From assembly GCA_964500965.1 (NCBI GenBank), contig CAZCQZ010000010.1, positions 1-53,556 of the forward strand: a stretch of DNA of 53,556 nucleotides. Direction: 5' to 3'. Shown here piece by piece: positions 8,335-16,930 of the stretch. Position 1 is the first letter of the stretch, and the number at the start of each line of letters is the position of its first letter. Origin of the DNA: JAISGQ01 sp964500965 (GTDB lineage Bacteria > Bacillota > Clostridia > Oscillospirales > Acutalibacteraceae). A program made the translations under genes and the position numbers. The notes beneath the pieces are model-generated. The model saw only the letters and a list, made by a program, of their open reading frames with translations, made no database searches and was not told the DNA's origin.

Positions 8335-9279
8335 CTAAATCTTTGTGTTTTTAATAATTTCCTTGAGACAGTCGGCACTGTAACGGAGTTTTGCGATTTC
8401 ATCGTCATTGAGGGGAAGATTTACCTTGCTTCTCACGCCGTTGTGACCGACAACATTAAGCGTGCTGAGGCAAACATCGTCAATGCCGTATTCGCCGTGC
8501 ATCATGGTGGAAACGGTCATGGTGGTGTCAATGCCGGAAAGCAGACATTTTACGATATGACAGACGGAAATGGAAACAGCGTAGAAAGTTGCACCTTTGC
8601 GCTTGATAACTCTGCCGCCGGATTTACGTACGTAGTCCTCGATTTCGCCGTAGTCAAGCACCGGCATGAAATTCTTTTCGTGCATAAAGGACTTATGGCA
8701 TTCGTCAATGGGAACATTTGAAACGTTCGCCAGCGACCAGGGGATAAACGAAGAATCGCCGTGCTCGCCGAGAACATAAGCGTGAACATTGCTCTGGCTT
8801 ATGGAATAAAACTCGGAAAGTCTTGCACGGACACGTGCGGTATCGAGAATTGTTCCCGAACCTATGATGCGTTCTTCGGGAATGCCGGATTTTTTGCAGA
8901 AAGCATAGGTGAGAATGTCAACGGGATTGCTGACTATAAGATAAACCGCATCGGGTGCATAACGGGTTATTTCCGGGGTGATGCCGTTTAAGACATTGAT
9001 ATTTGTCTGAGCAAGCTCAAGACGTGACTGACCGGGCTGCCTTGCCGCACCGGAAGTAATAATGACAATATCCGAATTTGCAGCGTCGGAATAAGAGCCT
9101 GCATATACGGAGCAGGGATTGCAAAAGGGAAGTCCCTGTCTGATGTCCAGTGCTTCGCCTAATACCTTGTCATGGTTAATATCAATCATGACTATTTCCG
9201 AAGCGATACCCATAACCGTTAATGAATATGCGATTGTTGAGCCTACATTGCCGCTGCCGATGACTGTTATTTTGTTCAT
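8335..9279 (-). CDS. mdh: LDH-like malate dehydrogenase (NAD-dependent)
   Basis: This is a 314-residue Rossmann-fold 2-hydroxyacid dehydrogenase. GSGNVGS near residue 8 binds NAD, and Asp33 after strand 2 favours NAD over NADP. The catalytic pair is Asp146/Arg149 (LDTAR) with His173 in GEHGDS. Overall it looks like an L-lactate dehydrogenase, but Arg80 (ARQPG) aligns with position 102 of the LDH numbering, where lactate enzymes have Gln and malate enzymes have Arg. With fumarase 13 bp downstream, malate dehydrogenase is the better call. The ATG at 9279 follows TTAGGAGAG; the frame extends further upstream without family similarity. It is the first gene of the operon. Confidence 0.88.
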   Translation of the reverse strand: MNKITVIGSGNVGSTIAYSLTVMGIASEIVMIDINHDKVLGEALDIRQGLPFCNPCSVYAGSYSDAANSDIVIITSGAARQPGQSRLELAQTNINVLNGITPEITRYAPDAVYLIVSNPVDILTYAFCKKSGIPEERIIGSGTILDTARVRARLSEFYSISQSNVHAYVLGEHGDSSFIPWSLANVSNVPIDECHKSFMHEKNFMPVLDYGEIEDYVRKSGGRVIKRKGATFYAVSISVCHIVKCLLSGIDTTMTVSTMMHGEYGIDDVCLSTLNVVGHNGVRSKVNLPLNDDEIAKLRYSADCLKEIIKNTKI

Positions 9280-9334
9280 CAAATTCTCTCCTAACTGAGT
9301 TTGTTCTGATTCGATTTTGAGCAAAGAACGCACT

Positions 9335-9352
9335 TCGTTAAAAAATTAACAA
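9335..9352. promoter_or_regulatory. Putative Rex operator upstream of mdh
   Basis: The sequence TCGTTAAAAAATTAACAA matches the clostridial Rex consensus TTGTTAA-N4-TTAACAA at 13 of 14 arm positions. It is 56 bp upstream of the mdh start and about 40 bp downstream of the predicted transcription start, a position where bound repressor could block elongation. Rex itself is encoded at 18592-19230. A weaker, partial match lies at 9520-9537. Confidence 0.65.
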
Positions 9353-9391
9353 ATACTGCTATAAAAAATAACGCTTCTCAGCTCATGACAA

Positions 9392-9420
9392 ATTGTAACA
9401 TAAATATGCAGATTTTTCAA
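9392..9420 (-). promoter_or_regulatory. Sigma-A promoter of the mdh-fum-hdr-flx operon
   Basis: Read on the minus strand, TTGAAA (9420-9415) and TACAAT (9397-9392) are separated by 17 bp. No terminator-like hairpin or gap over 30 bp was seen between mdh and the left edge, so this promoter may drive at least ten genes. Confidence 0.65.
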
Positions 9421-9488
9421 TGATGATTTGCCGAGTTGTCGCCTTATTAGATAGGTGAATAAACTGAACAAATATGTTGGAAAAATTT

Positions 9489-9504
9489 TATGCAATTTTG
9501 CATA
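9489..9504. repeat. Perfect inverted repeat in the mdh/surface-protein intergenic region
   Basis: TATGCAA-TT-TTGCATA has 7 bp arms. It lies between the divergent promoters of mdh and the gene at 9624 and could be an operator for either. The rest of the 344 bp gap (9280-9623) holds the two promoters, the Rex-like site and AT-rich sequence, and no coding frame that I trust. Confidence 0.4.
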
Positions 9505-9535
9505 TAGCTGCATTTTAACAAATTAAAAAATTAAC

Positions 9536-9564
9536 TGTACAGAACGAATTTATTGTGATATTAT
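9536..9564 (+). promoter_or_regulatory. Probable sigma-A promoter for the surface-protein gene
   Basis: TGTACA (9536-9541) and TATTAT (9559-9564) are 17 bp apart, about 60 bp upstream of the ATG at 9624. The -35 element matches only four of six consensus bases. Confidence 0.45.
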
Positions 9565-9623
9565 TATAGCGAAAAACCGCGTGTGACTTTAAAAAATACA
9601 TACCGCGCACAAGGGGGATTCAC

Positions 9624-11675
9624 ATGAAAAGAAAAATTTTCGCACTGACTGTGATGCTTATATTGATTGTATTTTCATTTTCGGTCAACACAACGGCTGT
9701 CGAGGAAGAAATACATGAATTAAGCGCACCTGTAATACAGTTTCCGACAGAACCGACCAACGGTACTGTTACGGTGACGATAACAACACAGGATTCGATG
9801 AACGAGGAAACCAAGCTATATTATTGTATTGCAGAGGGTGAATGGACGGAATATACTCAGGCGTTTTCCGTTTTCGACAATACCGAAATTTCCGCAAAGG
9901 CTGTTAGTGAAAACGGAGTGCAGTCGTCTCTTGTGATTGCGGAAATAACATGTATTGATAAAATTGCGCCGACTGCACCTACAATTGTGCCGAAGACCAC
10001 CGCGTGGACAAATGCGCCGCAATCAATAACGCTGGTATCGGGCACTGATGCACAGTCGGGGTATCTGAGGACGGAATACAGGATTGGCTCAGAGGGCACG
10101 TGGATTGAGTATTACGGTGAATTTACCGTAAATACCGAATGTGTTGTTTATGCAAGAACGGTTGATCGCGCATCTAATTGTTCCGATGAAGTGTCCATGT
10201 CCATTGCGAATTTCGATTTCACACCGCCGGATATATCAACGCTTTCGGTGACGTTCGGCAGTGAACACGGCGTATCAATCTACGGCACCTCCAGCTTTTC
10301 GAGCTTTTTTACCGGTAGTGTGACCTGTTCTGTTGACGGCGCGGCGGATTCCCAAAGCGGCGTAGCTTACTATGAATACCAGCTTGTGGAAAGCGGTGCA
10401 TATGTAAATGATGCGGCATGGCATGTGTACGACCCGGATAATAAGCCGGTATTCAGCAGGGATTTTATAGGAAATGTATATGCACGAGCGGTTGATAATG
10501 CGGGCAATGCTTCAAAATACATACCGTCGGCAGGAATTGTGCTCGACAATACAGCTCCGATTATTGAGAATGTGAAAAAATCCACCTCCGCAATAACAGA
10601 TGAAAGTGTAGTTGTGACGTTCGAAGTTACCGATAATATCAGTATTCTGAATGTTACGGTTAACGGTGAATATGTCGGGATTTATGCACCGGTCTTTACC
10701 GCTTTCAGAAACGGCGAATATGTAATAATTGCCAGAGATAAGGCAGGAAACGAAACAACGGAAACAGTTGTAATCAGCAACATTCAGACAACACCCTTTG
10801 ATATACTGAGAGTTGCCAAATCGCTTGACGAGAATGACTACACCCCCACTTCGTGGAATAATATGCAGAAATATATGACCGAGCTTGACAATCTGATTTC
10901 CGTGCAGTCTGACGAAAGCGTTATAAATTCGGCGGCGGAGCAGTTAACAACGGCTCTTGAAGCACTTGTGCGCCGTGGTGACGGAACTTATGCAAGAGAG
11001 CTTTTGGAAAGAGCGGCAAACATTGATAAGGAAGCTTATACGGACACTTCACGCAAGCGTGTTGAAAACGCGATGAGCACACTTTCCGCTGTACTGGAAA
11101 ACAGTGAAAGCTCACAGCAGGATATTGACGAAGCGCAGGCAACTCTTGAAAATTTCATGACCGGTCTTGTACTGAATGCGAATTTTACATCGCTTGACAG
11201 AATTATTTCAACGGTCAGGGGTATTGACCCAACACCTTATCCGCAGGAGAGATACGAGCTTTTAATGAGCAAAGTAGCCGAGGCTGAACAGCTTGTCAGA
11301 ACTGACACCGACCAGGAAACTGCCGACAGATATTATTCGGAGATTCTTACACTGATGGGTGAGCTTAATATAAATAAGCTTCCCGATGAGGAGGAAAGAG
11401 TATCTGAGGGTATAAACCTTATCCATGTCATGATTGCGATTGTGGCGGTGCTTGCGATTGCCCTTACCGTTGCAATAATACTTATAATAAAGCGCGCGCC
11501 GGATAACAAATCCGAGGACATGGCATATTATTATGAAGCCTCATCGCGCCGTGAAAATTACGAAACCGCCGAAGAATTTAACCGTAACGGAAACACACGT
11601 AATGACGACGGCAAACCGGCGTCATTCGGAGATATTCAATTCGGTGACGAGGGAGAATTTAATAACTGGGAATAA
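9624..11675 (+). CDS. Membrane-anchored surface protein with Ig-like and FIVAR-like modules
   Basis: This 683-residue protein begins with a signal peptide (MKRK then a hydrophobic stretch to about residue 25). Residues about 35-390 hold repeated beta-rich modules with Ig-like/HYR-like features: recurring DxxAPTAP, FTPPDIS, DNTAPIIE starts and AVDNAGNAS/ARDKAGNET ends. Residues about 395-560 form two helical modules resembling FIVAR domains (conserved asparagines, alternating Ala/Leu, one ending LTTALEALV). A single transmembrane helix near 598-622 and an acidic cytoplasmic tail of about 60 residues follow. Known proteins of this build bind polysaccharide or host or cell-wall ligands, but I see no enzymatic domain. 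GGGGG precedes the ATG. The helicase gene starts 46 bp downstream with no terminator between. The specific ligand is unknown. Confidence 0.75.
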   Translation: MKRKIFALTVMLILIVFSFSVNTTAVEEEIHELSAPVIQFPTEPTNGTVTVTITTQDSMNEETKLYYCIAEGEWTEYTQAFSVFDNTEISAKAVSENGVQSSLVIAEITCIDKIAPTAPTIVPKTTAWTNAPQSITLVSGTDAQSGYLRTEYRIGSEGTWIEYYGEFTVNTECVVYARTVDRASNCSDEVSMSIANFDFTPPDISTLSVTFGSEHGVSIYGTSSFSSFFTGSVTCSVDGAADSQSGVAYYEYQLVESGAYVNDAAWHVYDPDNKPVFSRDFIGNVYARAVDNAGNASKYIPSAGIVLDNTAPIIENVKKSTSAITDESVVVTFEVTDNISILNVTVNGEYVGIYAPVFTAFRNGEYVIIARDKAGNETTETVVISNIQTTPFDILRVAKSLDENDYTPTSWNNMQKYMTELDNLISVQSDESVINSAAEQLTTALEALVRRGDGTYARELLERAANIDKEAYTDTSRKRVENAMSTLSAVLENSESSQQDIDEAQATLENFMTGLVLNANFTSLDRIISTVRGIDPTPYPQERYELLMSKVAEAEQLVRTDTDQETADRYYSEILTLMGELNINKLPDEEERVSEGINLIHVMIAIVAVLAIALTVAIILIIKRAPDNKSEDMAYYYEASSRRENYETAEEFNRNGNTRNDDGKPASFGDIQFGDEGEFNNWE

Positions 11676-11721
11676 CCGTTAAACACTGAGTGTCGGGTAA
11701 ACAATTGAAAGGAATGTCGTA

Positions 11722-14700
11722 ATGGACGCAAAAAAGCAGTTAAAACAGATTTTCAGCTATGTAAAGGCACTTGTCGAGCGCAAGTGTGACATCAGCCTTA
11801 ATTATACGGATTATCCTTTTGAGCTTGAGCTTTTTAATTTGCCGAAGCATTCGCTTATAAGTACAGCGGAAGCAAGTGAGGAAGCGTTAGGAGAGAATAC
11901 GGCGATTCTCACAGTAGGAAAGGCTGTAGTTGAGCCGTGTCCGGCACTGCCTGCATTGCTTTTCGGCTGGGTTGAAGATGGCTGGGATAGTCCTTTTAAG
12001 AACGTTGTCGTAAAAGAAAAACGCGAATTTTGCGACAGTGCCGAAAGCGACGAGATAAAAACAGAGCTGTTTTCCGATAACACCGACAGGCGAGATATGC
12101 TGACAAGCTGGCTTGAAAGCCGTGATGCGTGGAGATACACCGCAGAGCCGGCGGCAAAGGCACGAGCGGTATATGATAAGCTCTATGATTTATGGTCGCA
12201 GTTAAGCCGAGATAAAGATAAATCGGAGTTGGTCATCGGTGACGGAATGTTAGTATGTGAAACAGGAGACGGACGGAAGATTCATCACCCTCTGGTATTG
12301 GAGCGTGTGACGCTGGAGTTTGATGCTCAAAAGCCCATGTTTACGGTTTGTGACTGTGATACACCCGCAACTCTCAATACACGATTGCTGAGAATGCTGC
12401 CGAATATTGAAACCCATACTCTTTCAAAACTTGCAGGGGAGCTTGAAGAAAGCGGAATACATGCTTTTGATGCCGAGGCACTTGACGAGTACCTCACAAG
12501 ACTTTGCAATACGGTTTCACCGGATATGGAATTCGGGCGTGAAGATGCTGTTTACAAAGTGGTCAGAGAAGCTGTGCTGTTTACACGCTCACGCAATTCC
12601 GGCTACATAGCTATGACGGAAAAAATACTTGATGATATTGATGTTGCGGAAGAATTTTCACCGTCATTGATGAGTATTTTGGGCGAGGGCACATATACAG
12701 AGCCCGAACACCGTGAACAGAGTATCGCGGAGAAGCTTATATCCGTTAACGGAATCGACCCGGATTTTCTTCTCGAAAAGCAGGCAAACCGGGAGCAATT
12801 GCTGATTGCAAGGAAGATAAGCGAAAATCCGGCGGTTATTGTGCAGGGCCCTCCGGGAACGGGTAAAACACATACAATTTCAAATATAATAGGCGATTTG
12901 CTAAGTCGCGGTGAAAGCGTCCTTGTGACCAGTCAAACGTCAAAGGCACTGTCGGTTTTAAGAGATAAAATCAGCGAGCCGATAAGACCGCTGTGTGTGA
13001 GTATTTCGGACGATAATCAAAAGCAGCTTGAAAATTCGCTGAATACCATAAACGATTATATGTCATCATACAATGCCGAAAGTCTTGATGAAGAAGCGGA
13101 GCATTTTGAGCAGGAGCGTAGAAGAATCATCGCAGACCTTGTAAATGCCCGTTCGCGACTTGTCGGAATTGTAAAAAAAGAATATGAAAACATAGAGGTT
13201 GACGGCAATTGCTATACGCCCAAGCAGGCGGCAGAGTTGATTTGCGAGCTTGAAAACGAATCCTTTATTCCGGACAGTGTCGGACTGGGAACGCCGATGC
13301 CGCTAGCCGCCGATGAGCTTAGAACACTCTACAGCTCAAATATCGCCCTTTCGGAGCTTGATGAAAAAATTCTGACAATCGGCGCACCGGACGCATCACA
13401 GCTTATTGAACCGATGAGATTCAAGGCATACTGCGAAGTGGCGAGCGGAACATCCGAGCCGATAAAGACCGAGGGTGCAGGATACTGGAAAAACAACGCC
13501 AATCGCGATACTTCACGGGTAGGAGAAGTATATCAGCGGCTCATGATTGAGACGCAGCGATTGTCACGAGCGGAAAGCTGGCAGCTGGCACTGGCGCAGA
13601 ACGGTATTTCCGAGGGAGGACTTACCGGTGTGTTTGCCGCCATTGATACACAGCTTCCGAAGCTTAACGAACTCTATGCGGAGATTCGCGGAGATATTAT
13701 TGACACCGAGCCGCAGATACCGTCGGAGCTTATAAAGCCGGAAATAACTCCGGTTTTTGAAGACATGCTACAGGATATTGACGGTGAAAAAATCAACTGG
13801 CTGAAAATAATGCTCAATCCTAAATGGAAGCCTGTTTTGGAACAATGTGTAATTAACGGCGAAAAGCCGGATACACGTTCAGAGGTTGAAATTCTGAGTA
13901 AATATCACGCATATCTTTTGGGACAGAAACAGCTTTTGAACCGTTGGGAAAAGACGGTGAAAAGCGTTGGAGGTCCGGATATTTCCACAGCCGCACGTCC
14001 TGAGGAGACTGCCGCGAAGATTTGGTCAAGTGTCACAGGCTGGCTTAAATGGTATGCCGATTCATGGCAGGGAATACAGACAGAGCTTGAAGAACTGGGC
14101 TTTGATTTTTCACGCTATTGCGAAGCAATTCCCGTGGATATAAGAATGTCCGGTGAAGTCGAATCAATACGTTATGCTCTTAATTCCGATTTGCCCGGTT
14201 ATGTACAGCTCGAGTTTACAAGAGGCGACAGAACCGATTGTCTGGAAACGCTTAAAAGTGCCGCAAACGCGCTTGTTCCGTATGAGCGCGATTTTGCGCC
14301 GATGCTTACGGAGATGCGCGTCGCAATAGAAGAAAGAAATGCCGAGCGTTACACGGAAGCCATGCACGATTATGAACGTGTATGTGCAAAACGCGGTGCA
14401 TACAAAACACGCTGTGAGCTTATAATGAAGCTTTCGGGAATTTGTCCGCTGTGGGCGCAGGAAATAGCAGGCAGACGAGGTACAAACGGCGGCGGAAATG
14501 TTCCTGCCGATTATGAAATGCACTGGATACGCGCACAGCTTCGCGGAGAACTAGGCGTAAGGCTCGGAAAGAGTGTTGAAGATGTTCAGGAAGAAATTTC
14601 CGAACTGACAAAGAGCTATTCAACGGTTACACGGGAGCTTATAGCGCGCAGAGCATGGAGCGCGGAGCTGCGTACCATGCGCGACCCGAACCGTAAGGCG

Positions 14701-16164
14701 GCGCTTGCAACATGGGCAACATTGGTAAAACGAATAGGCAAAGGTACGGGAAAGAGGGCAGAGCAGTTATTGGCATCGGGTGAGCTGAGGCGCGCAATGA
14801 AAGCGTGCAGAAGAAGCGTGCCGGTGTGGATAATGCCGCTTCCGTCGGTTGCGGAATATTTTGAGCCGGGAGACGAAAAGTTTGATGTGCTTATAATCGA
14901 CGAAGCAAGTCAGGCTGATTTGAGCGGACTTATCGGACTGTATATTGCCAAAAAGGTAATAGTTGTCGGAGATGATAAGCAGGTAAGTCCGACGCCTGTA
15001 GGTATGGATTTGGAGACATCTCAGAAGCTTCACGCCGAGTTTTTGACAGGCGTTAAAAATGCCGCCATGTATGATGAGCTTGTTTCGATTTACGACCTCG
15101 GCAAGGCGAATTATGAGCCGATAACATTGCGAGAGCATTTCAGATGCGCGACTGATATTATCAATTTTTCAAATTACTATACCTACAACGGGCTTATCTG
15201 TCCTTTGCGCGATTCGGGAAGTATAACCGTTAAGCCGGCAATGGTGGAATACCGCGTAACAGACGGAAAACCCAGCGGTAAAAAGACTAATCGCAATGAA
15301 GCGAACGCGGTTGTTTCGCTTATTTGCGCCTGCATAAAGCAGCCGGAGTACAAGGGGCTTACGTTCGGTGTTATAACAATGCTGGGTGATGAGCAGGGCG
15401 TACTTATTGACAGAATGCTTCGTGAGCATATGACCGAAAGCGAATACCGCGAGCGGCAGATACTTTGCGGAAATCCGGCATACTTCCAGGGCGATGAAAG
15501 AGATGTAATATTTATCTCTCTTGTCGATGCAGGTAAAGGTGACGGCAGTACGCTTCAAGTGCGCAGAGACGGTTACAATGATGTTTACGCCAAACGTTAT
15601 AATGTTGCCGCAAGCCGTGCAAAAGACCAGCTTTGGGTTGTACATTCTATGGATCCCAATGTCGATTTAAAGGGCGATGATATAAGGCTCAAGCTCATAT
15701 CTCATGCCGCAGATCCGCAGGCAACGGCAAAAGCACTTCAAAATGTAACGCCTGCGGCAGTGTCGCCAATGGAAAGGGAGCTGTCCGAAGCACTCACTGC
15801 CGAGGGCTATGATATAAGCTTCAGAGAACGTGTCGGAACATATATTGTTCCCGTGATTTGCAACGGAAGCGGCAAGAGAGTGGCAATAGAATGCGACGGA
15901 GAAGTGCCTATGACCGATGAAGAAATCAGCGTGGCTATGAGCCGTCAATCGGTGTTGGAGCGTTTGGGCTGGAAGTTCATACGCGTTCGCGCATCAAGCT
16001 ATTATCAGAATAAAAACGCCTGCGCAAAAGAGCTTGTTAAGCGCGTAAAAGCATTGGGAATAAAACCCGGCGTTGTAAACAAAACTGCGGACAATGCCCT
16101 TGTTGACAGAGTTTGCGAATGTGCGAAAACTCTGCGCGATGAATGGAATGCATTCACCGAATAA
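11722..16164 (+). CDS. SF1 (Upf1/Dna2-like) helicase with C-terminal PD-(D/E)xK-like domain
   Basis: This is a 1480-residue protein. Residues 1-370 are of unknown fold. The P-loop GPPGTGKT is at about 376-383; motif II DVLIIDEASQAD is near 1055, followed by VVGDDKQVSP and the C-terminal RecA-like region ending NVAASRAKDQLWVVHSMD. Between the P-loop and motif II lies a long insertion of about 650 residues, partly helical. Residues about 1350-1480 resemble the restriction-endonuclease-like domain often fused to such helicases: IECDGE, then R..VLERLGWKF.RVR. The usual Asp two strands earlier (expected as IDLxV) reads IVPVI here, so nuclease activity is doubtful. Related large SF1-nuclease fusions occur in anti-phage systems, but no partner defence gene is adjacent. 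A housekeeping DNA-repair role is also possible. Confidence 0.82.
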   Translation: MDAKKQLKQIFSYVKALVERKCDISLNYTDYPFELELFNLPKHSLISTAEASEEALGENTAILTVGKAVVEPCPALPALLFGWVEDGWDSPFKNVVVKEKREFCDSAESDEIKTELFSDNTDRRDMLTSWLESRDAWRYTAEPAAKARAVYDKLYDLWSQLSRDKDKSELVIGDGMLVCETGDGRKIHHPLVLERVTLEFDAQKPMFTVCDCDTPATLNTRLLRMLPNIETHTLSKLAGELEESGIHAFDAEALDEYLTRLCNTVSPDMEFGREDAVYKVVREAVLFTRSRNSGYIAMTEKILDDIDVAEEFSPSLMSILGEGTYTEPEHREQSIAEKLISVNGIDPDFLLEKQANREQLLIARKISENPAVIVQGPPGTGKTHTISNIIGDLLSRGESVLVTSQTSKALSVLRDKISEPIRPLCVSISDDNQKQLENSLNTINDYMSSYNAESLDEEAEHFEQERRRIIADLVNARSRLVGIVKKEYENIEVDGNCYTPKQAAELICELENESFIPDSVGLGTPMPLAADELRTLYSSNIALSELDEKILTIGAPDASQLIEPMRFKAYCEVASGTSEPIKTEGAGYWKNNANRDTSRVGEVYQRLMIETQRLSRAESWQLALAQNGISEGGLTGVFAAIDTQLPKLNELYAEIRGDIIDTEPQIPSELIKPEITPVFEDMLQDIDGEKINWLKIMLNPKWKPVLEQCVINGEKPDTRSEVEILSKYHAYLLGQKQLLNRWEKTVKSVGGPDISTAARPEETAAKIWSSVTGWLKWYADSWQGIQTELEELGFDFSRYCEAIPVDIRMSGEVESIRYALNSDLPGYVQLEFTRGDRTDCLETLKSAANALVPYERDFAPMLTEMRVAIEERNAERYTEAMHDYERVCAKRGAYKTRCELIMKLSGICPLWAQEIAGRRGTNGGGNVPADYEMHWIRAQLRGELGVRLGKSVEDVQEEISELTKSYSTVTRELIARRAWSAELRTMRDPNRKAALATWATLVKRIGKGTGKRAEQLLASGELRRAMKACRRSVPVWIMPLPSVAEYFEPGDEKFDVLIIDEASQADLSGLIGLYIAKKVIVVGDDKQVSPTPVGMDLETSQKLHAEFLTGVKNAAMYDELVSIYDLGKANYEPITLREHFRCATDIINFSNYYTYNGLICPLRDSGSITVKPAMVEYRVTDGKPSGKKTNRNEANAVVSLICACIKQPEYKGLTFGVITMLGDEQGVLIDRMLREHMTESEYRERQILCGNPAYFQGDERDVIFISLVDAGKGDGSTLQVRRDGYNDVYAKRYNVAASRAKDQLWVVHSMDPNVDLKGDDIRLKLISHAADPQATAKALQNVTPAAVSPMERELSEALTAEGYDISFRERVGTYIVPVICNGSGKRVAIECDGEVPMTDEEISVAMSRQSVLERLGWKFIRVRASSYYQNKNACAKELVKRVKALGIKPGVVNKTADNALVDRVCECAKTLRDEWNAFTE

Positions 16165-16180
16165 GTATTTTTAATTTATA

Positions 16181-16215
16181 CGAGGCTGTGAAAACTTTTG
16201 TGTTTTACAGCCTCG
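16181..16215. terminator. Hairpin after the helicase gene (GGCTGT-type palindrome)
   Basis: CGAGGCTGTGAAAAC and its near-complement GTTTTACAGCCTCG enclose a short T-rich loop. It begins 16 bp after the helicase stop. The A- and T-tracts lie inside the stem, so it may act as a terminator in both directions. It shares its core with the hairpins at 16931, 30769 and 53525. Confidence 0.6.
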
Positions 16216-16290
16216 TACCTGTGTATTATCACCGTGTCGGTAAAAACTTCCGAAAACTTCGTGAATTTTCGGAAAAATATTTAACTTAGA

Positions 16291-16319
16291 TTGTCTTTTA
16301 AATAAATATGTGCTATAAT
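16291..16319 (+). promoter_or_regulatory. Sigma-A promoter for the membrane-protein gene
   Basis: TTGTCT (16291-16296) and TATAAT (16314-16319) are separated by 17 bp, 41 bp upstream of the ATG at 16360. Confidence 0.6.
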
Positions 16320-16359
16320 AACAATATAATTATTCATGAAGTGATAAGGAGAATTTTAA

Positions 16360-16920
16360 ATGATTAGCGATGTTGTTTACGAACGGATTATCAAGAAAAA
16401 ATATGAAGGCAGGGATTATGCGAAGTGCTTCCTGTTTATTTTTCTGTGTATCGTGATTCCTGCGGTGGTACTTTTTGCAGTTGCGAATTTCATAGAAGGC
16501 GGAATATATATTCTTCTGTCGATGGTCGGATACATTATACTGCTTTATGTTGCCGCAATTATTATTGCAATCGGACTTGTGAAAAACACCTCATATGAAT
16601 ATGAGTATACGTTTGTAAACGGCGATATGACCATAGATAAAATAATTGCCAAAAACAAGAGAAAAAGAATGATTTCCTTTGATGTCAAGCTGGTGGAAGA
16701 TATGGGTGTTTATGACCCTCAGAAATTCGCGGACAACAAAGATATTACAACTCTTGTTTATTCCGATACCTACGCCGGTGAGGGAGATATATACATGGAT
16801 TTTCGTCATCCCTCAATCGGCAGAACAGTTCTTGTGATAAAGTCGGACGAAAGACTCGAAAAGGCACTCAAGCCGTACATTAAGAGACATGTTTTTAAAG
16901 CGGCTTTTCCCGATGCGTAA
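16360..16920 (+). CDS. Small two-helix membrane protein, unknown function
   Basis: This 186-residue protein has two predicted transmembrane helices (about residues 24-46 and 50-73) and a soluble C-terminal domain of about 110 residues. The domain contains a basic patch, KNKRKR, and ends in YIKRHVFKAAFPDA. It resembles a family of uncharacterised clostridial membrane proteins (possibly DUF6106), but I could not confirm this. It has its own promoter and is closed by a hairpin, so it appears monocistronic. AAGGAG precedes the ATG. No function can be assigned. Confidence 0.7.
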   Translation: MISDVVYERIIKKKYEGRDYAKCFLFIFLCIVIPAVVLFAVANFIEGGIYILLSMVGYIILLYVAAIIIAIGLVKNTSYEYEYTFVNGDMTIDKIIAKNKRKRMISFDVKLVEDMGVYDPQKFADNKDITTLVYSDTYAGEGDIYMDFRHPSIGRTVLVIKSDERLEKALKPYIKRHVFKAAFPDA

Positions 16921-16930
16921 ACATAATCTA

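Noticed and set aside
8335..9279. L-lactate dehydrogenase as the call
   Set aside because: The specificity position carries Arg rather than Gln, and fumarase follows 13 bp later.
9520..9537. Second Rex operator
   Set aside because: Only about 9 of 14 arm positions match in a very AT-rich stretch, so it is not listed as a site.
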